Part shown: piece after piece, positions 61,824 through 64,000 of the stretch | Position numbering within the stretch: position 1 is the first letter of the stretch | How the letters are laid out: the number at the start of each line of letters is the position of its first letter | NCBI GenBank assembly: GCA_902574355.1 | Contig: CACGNN010000002.1 | Location: 1-64,000 of the forward strand | Direction of reading: 5' to 3' | Length of the DNA: 64,000 bases | Origin: an uncultured SAR86 cluster bacterium | GTDB taxonomy: Bacteria; Pseudomonadota; Gammaproteobacteria; Magnimaribacterales; Magnimaribacteraceae | Translations under genes and position numbers: made by a program | Notes under the pieces: generated by a model | Seen by the model: only the letters and a program-made list of their open reading frames with translations | The model's database searches: none | Told to the model about the DNA's origin: nothing

Positions 61824-62831
61824 ATGGACTACTCTAGTCTTGAGTTTTATAAGAGCTCAGTAGATTACATACTAGATGTTCAAAACAATGATGGATCTAT
61901 TCCTTGGGAAATTGGAAAGAAGCTTGATCCATGGGACCATATAGAAGCTGCCATGGGTTTGGCAATAGCTGGAAAAAAAGATGAAACAGAAAGAGCCTAT
62001 AAATGGTTAAGGGATAATCAGCTTACAGATGGTTCTTGGTACTCTGAATATATTAAGTCGGAGCCCACTACCAAAAGAAGAGAAACAAATTTCTCTGCTT
62101 ACATAGCTACTGGACTATGGCATCACTACTTGATTTTTCAAGATGAAGAGTTTCTTAATGAAATGTTGCCTTCATTAACTAATGCAATTGATTTTGTTAT
62201 CTCAATGCAGACAGAAAAAGGAGATATTTACTGGGCTGCAGAGGATGGTAAGGAAATATTAGATGATTCGTTAATTACTGGCAGTAGTTCAATATATAAA
62301 AGTCTGGAATGCGCTTCAGCAATTTTTAAGATTTTTGGCATGTCTACAGAAAGGGTTAATTTTTCAATGGCTAGATTGAAAGAATCAATAAATAATAATC
62401 CAGAGAGATATGATAGGAGTTGGGATAGTAAGTCCAGATATAGCATGGACTGGTATTATCCAGTTTTGTGTGGCATTTATGATCAAGATAAAAGTATTCA
62501 ACAAATAGAATTGAAATGGTCAGATTTTATTGTCGAAGGAAAAGGTTGTAAGTGCGTAAAAGAAGAACCCTGGGTAACAGTAGCGGAAAGTTCAGAGTTA
62601 GTCCTTGCTCTTGTGAGAATTGGATTATTAAGTGAAGCTGAGGAGCTTTTAGATTCCTTGCATCAGTGGCGTGATAATGATGAACTTTATTGGACAGGAT
62701 ATGTATATCCGGATGATAAATTTTGGCCAATTGAAAAGCCCACTTGGACTGCAGGTGCAGTCTTACTTGCCGCTGATGCTATCTACAATTTTACACCTGG
62801 GTCTGAGCTTTTCTCTAAAACTTGGGCATAA
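61824..62831 (+). CDS. Alpha/alpha-toroid protein, prenyltransferase/cyclase-like
   Basis: A 335-residue protein with repeated helical units, each holding an aromatic Gly-Asp motif: VQNNDGSIPWEIGKKLDP, NQLTDGSWYSEY, MQTEKGDIYWAAEDG and YWTGYVYPDDKFWP. This pattern is that of alpha/alpha toroids such as prenyltransferase beta subunits and squalene cyclases, or of glycoside-acting barrels. The DxDD acid of class II cyclases is not visible as such, so cyclase activity is doubtful. It abuts the preceding methyltransferase with zero spacing. Role unknown; involvement in processing a glycan or polyprenyl-linked intermediate is a guess from context. Confidence 0.7.
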   Translation: MDYSSLEFYKSSVDYILDVQNNDGSIPWEIGKKLDPWDHIEAAMGLAIAGKKDETERAYKWLRDNQLTDGSWYSEYIKSEPTTKRRETNFSAYIATGLWHHYLIFQDEEFLNEMLPSLTNAIDFVISMQTEKGDIYWAAEDGKEILDDSLITGSSSIYKSLECASAIFKIFGMSTERVNFSMARLKESINNNPERYDRSWDSKSRYSMDWYYPVLCGIYDQDKSIQQIELKWSDFIVEGKGCKCVKEEPWVTVAESSELVLALVRIGLLSEAEELLDSLHQWRDNDELYWTGYVYPDDKFWPIEKPTWTAGAVLLAADAIYNFTPGSELFSKTWA

Positions 62832-62832
62832 T

Positions 62833-63456
62833 TTAACCCTTTATTTTTCTAAGTATTCTTAGAGACTTTATAGCCTCTATTTCCTTAAATTGACCACTAT
62901 CAAGGGCTTTCTTATAGATATTAAAAGGGGGCCTACCGCCATCTTTTGGATCAGGGAAAACATCATGAATTGCTAATAAACCACCTACAAACAACCTGTT
63001 TTGCCATAGTTTATAATCTTTTTGAGCTGCTTCCTCACTGTGCCCGCCGTCAATAAATATAAAACTGAACTCCAATCTTAGGTCAGTATAAGCTTCTTCA
63101 GAAGTTGAAACTACTGGTATTACAACTCCCTCTAATTGAGATCGACGAATAGTTGCAAGAAAGTAAGGTAGGGTGTCTATTCCTTCTCCTGTGTGATCCA
63201 CTAAATCAGGATCAAAGTACTGTTCTCCTGGTTGCTGTTCTTCTGATCCTCGGTGATGATCTACAGAATAGAGTTTTTCTTCATTTTTTTTCGCAGCTGA
63301 ACCAATATAGACTGCTGATTTTCCACAATAACTTCCAATTTCTAGTGCAGGACCTGCCTCAGTTGCATTTTTTGAGTGAACATATAGGGCTTCTCCTTCC
63401 AACGGATCAAGAAAGCCTTTCACTTTTTCTATATCAATAGGAAGATTTAATTTCAT
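62833..63456 (-). CDS. Class I SAM-dependent methyltransferase, Methyltransf_24 type
   Basis: A 207-residue methyltransferase with motif I ALEIGSYCGKSAVYIGSAA, motif II LYSVDHHRGSEEQQ, the acidic strand FSFIFIDGGHSEEAAQKD, and LLAIHDVFPDPKDGGRPPF. The His-Asp pair after motif IV is typical of the group. It is on the opposite strand and its stop lies one base from that of the toroid gene. Because of this orientation it is not in the same transcript, but it may serve the same pathway. The 99 bases to hldE form a divergent promoter region. Confidence 0.82.
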   Translation of the reverse strand: MKLNLPIDIEKVKGFLDPLEGEALYVHSKNATEAGPALEIGSYCGKSAVYIGSAAKKNEEKLYSVDHHRGSEEQQPGEQYFDPDLVDHTGEGIDTLPYFLATIRRSQLEGVVIPVVSTSEEAYTDLRLEFSFIFIDGGHSEEAAQKDYKLWQNRLFVGGLLAIHDVFPDPKDGGRPPFNIYKKALDSGQFKEIEAIKSLRILRKIKG

Positions 63457-63541
63457 TAATTTTTAAGATCATTTTGAATATGATAAAACCTACTAAACTA
63501 CTTAAATCAATAATATAGAACAGCATAATGATCTCAAGGTA

Positions 63542-63547
63542 TATAAT
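63542..63547 (+). promoter_or_regulatory. Putative -10 element of hldE
   Basis: A perfect TATAAT ends nine bases before the ATG at 63556. No strong -35 and no Shine-Dalgarno are visible, so the mRNA would have a leader of only a few bases. The AT-rich context makes a chance match possible. Confidence 0.35.
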
Positions 63548-63555
63548 TAACACAT

Positions 63556-64000
63556 ATGGACCTTAAGATGTTAAATAAAGGACATGTCCTTGTTTTCGGA
63601 GATATTATTTTAGATAGATATATTTCTGGTAGTGTTGACAGAGTTTCTCCCGAAGCACCTGTGCCTGTTCTCAAACCATTCGGCGAAGAGATAAGATTAG
63701 GTGGAGCTGCAAATGTTGCTTTAAATTTATCTAGTCTTGGTTCTAATGCAACAATAATTGGAGTAACTGGAAAAGATGCTTCTTCGACTCAGGTTATTAA
63801 ACTTTTACAGAAGAACAATATTAAAAAAGCTTTAAGCAAATCTGATCAACCTACTATCTCAAAGTTAAGAATTCTGGCATCTCAGCAACAATTAATAAGA
63901 ATAGATAATGAAGAGGAATTCTCTGAAACAGATTGGCAATCAAGTTTATCTCATTATAAAAAGCACATAAGTTATAAAAAAAATAAGGTTCTTATTGTCT
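63556..64000 (+). CDS. hldE: D-glycero-beta-D-manno-heptose-7-phosphate kinase (HldE), 3' end beyond window
   Basis: The frame is open from an ATG at 63556 to the right edge, 148 codons. The start VLVFGDIILDRYISGSVDRV, the segment SPEAPVPVL and the motif RLGGAANVALNLSSLGS match the N-terminal PfkB-type kinase domain of HldE, which phosphorylates heptose 7-phosphate on the way to ADP-heptose. Whether the C-terminal adenylyltransferase domain is fused cannot be seen. The product feeds WaaF, encoded seven kilobases upstream. A second ATG lies four codons downstream. Confidence 0.9.
   Translation, partial: MDLKMLNKGHVLVFGDIILDRYISGSVDRVSPEAPVPVLKPFGEEIRLGGAANVALNLSSLGSNATIIGVTGKDASSTQVIKLLQKNNIKKALSKSDQPTISKLRILASQQQLIRIDNEEEFSETDWQSSLSHYKKHISYKKNKVLIV

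Noticed and set aside
61824-62831. Classifying the toroid protein as a squalene-type cyclase
   Set aside because: The repeats are similar, but no DxDD acid motif is seen and it is about half the length of such cyclases.

Overview
This window is AT-rich, densely coded chromosomal DNA from a gammaproteobacterium. I infer a streamlined, free-living, probably marine oligotroph, perhaps SAR86-like. The grounds are low G+C, many genes that abut or overlap by 1 to 14 bases, almost no intergenic DNA, and no mobile element, prophage or CRISPR. I cannot place it taxonomically without aligning the rRNA. Several gene orders match those I recall from Pseudomonas: argC-erpA-anmK-M23 peptidase-tyrS-rrn, aroK-aroB-gltB-gltD beside ponA/mrcA, algC-argB-slmA, and ilvE-waaF-waaG-waaP. 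The backbone therefore looks vertically inherited with specific losses: no pilMNOPQ, no waaC, no folK-panBC.

Layout. 1-1700: an outer-membrane beta-barrel-like protein (cut by the left edge) and a LolA-like partner. 1717-7132: a compact valine-catabolism operon (mmsA, acyl-CoA dehydrogenase, enoyl-CoA hydratase, 3-hydroxyisobutyryl-CoA hydrolase, mmsB). 7220-11327: a flavin oxidoreductase, a DUF1330 protein, an alpha/beta hydrolase, and a coupled NUDIX/metallo-beta-lactamase-fold pair. 11320-17533: msrA, acs, a deoxynucleoside kinase, pcnB, a DksA with a histone-H1-like tail, and a PfkB kinase. 17599-25376: PBP1B, a TPR lipoprotein, argC, erpA, anmK, an M23 endopeptidase and tyrS.

25392-30544: one complete 16S-23S-5S rRNA operon with a promoter, RNase III processing stems and a terminator, but no tRNA gene in the 290-base spacer. 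Its 16S gene has compensated base changes in parts of helices 4, 5 and 14 that are normally almost invariant, including the EUB338 probe site.

30525-42338: a type II pantothenate kinase, a VOC protein, a subtilisin-like lipoprotein protease with a barrel-like C-terminal half, two tandem ferritin-like di-iron proteins next to a CobT/CobS pair, cysE, a crotonase and tesB. 42362-55250: gltD, gltB, aroB, aroK, PBP1A, slmA, argB and algC. 55338-64000: ilvE followed by lipopolysaccharide-core genes (waaF, waaG, a double WaaP-type kinase), then a GT4 glycosyltransferase, a methyltransferase, an alpha/alpha-toroid protein and a second methyltransferase, and the start of hldE at the right edge.

The strongest candidates for undescribed biology are the CobST plus tandem di-iron module, the glycosyltransferase/methyltransferase/toroid module in the LPS region, the surface-protease candidate, and the covarying 16S rRNA.
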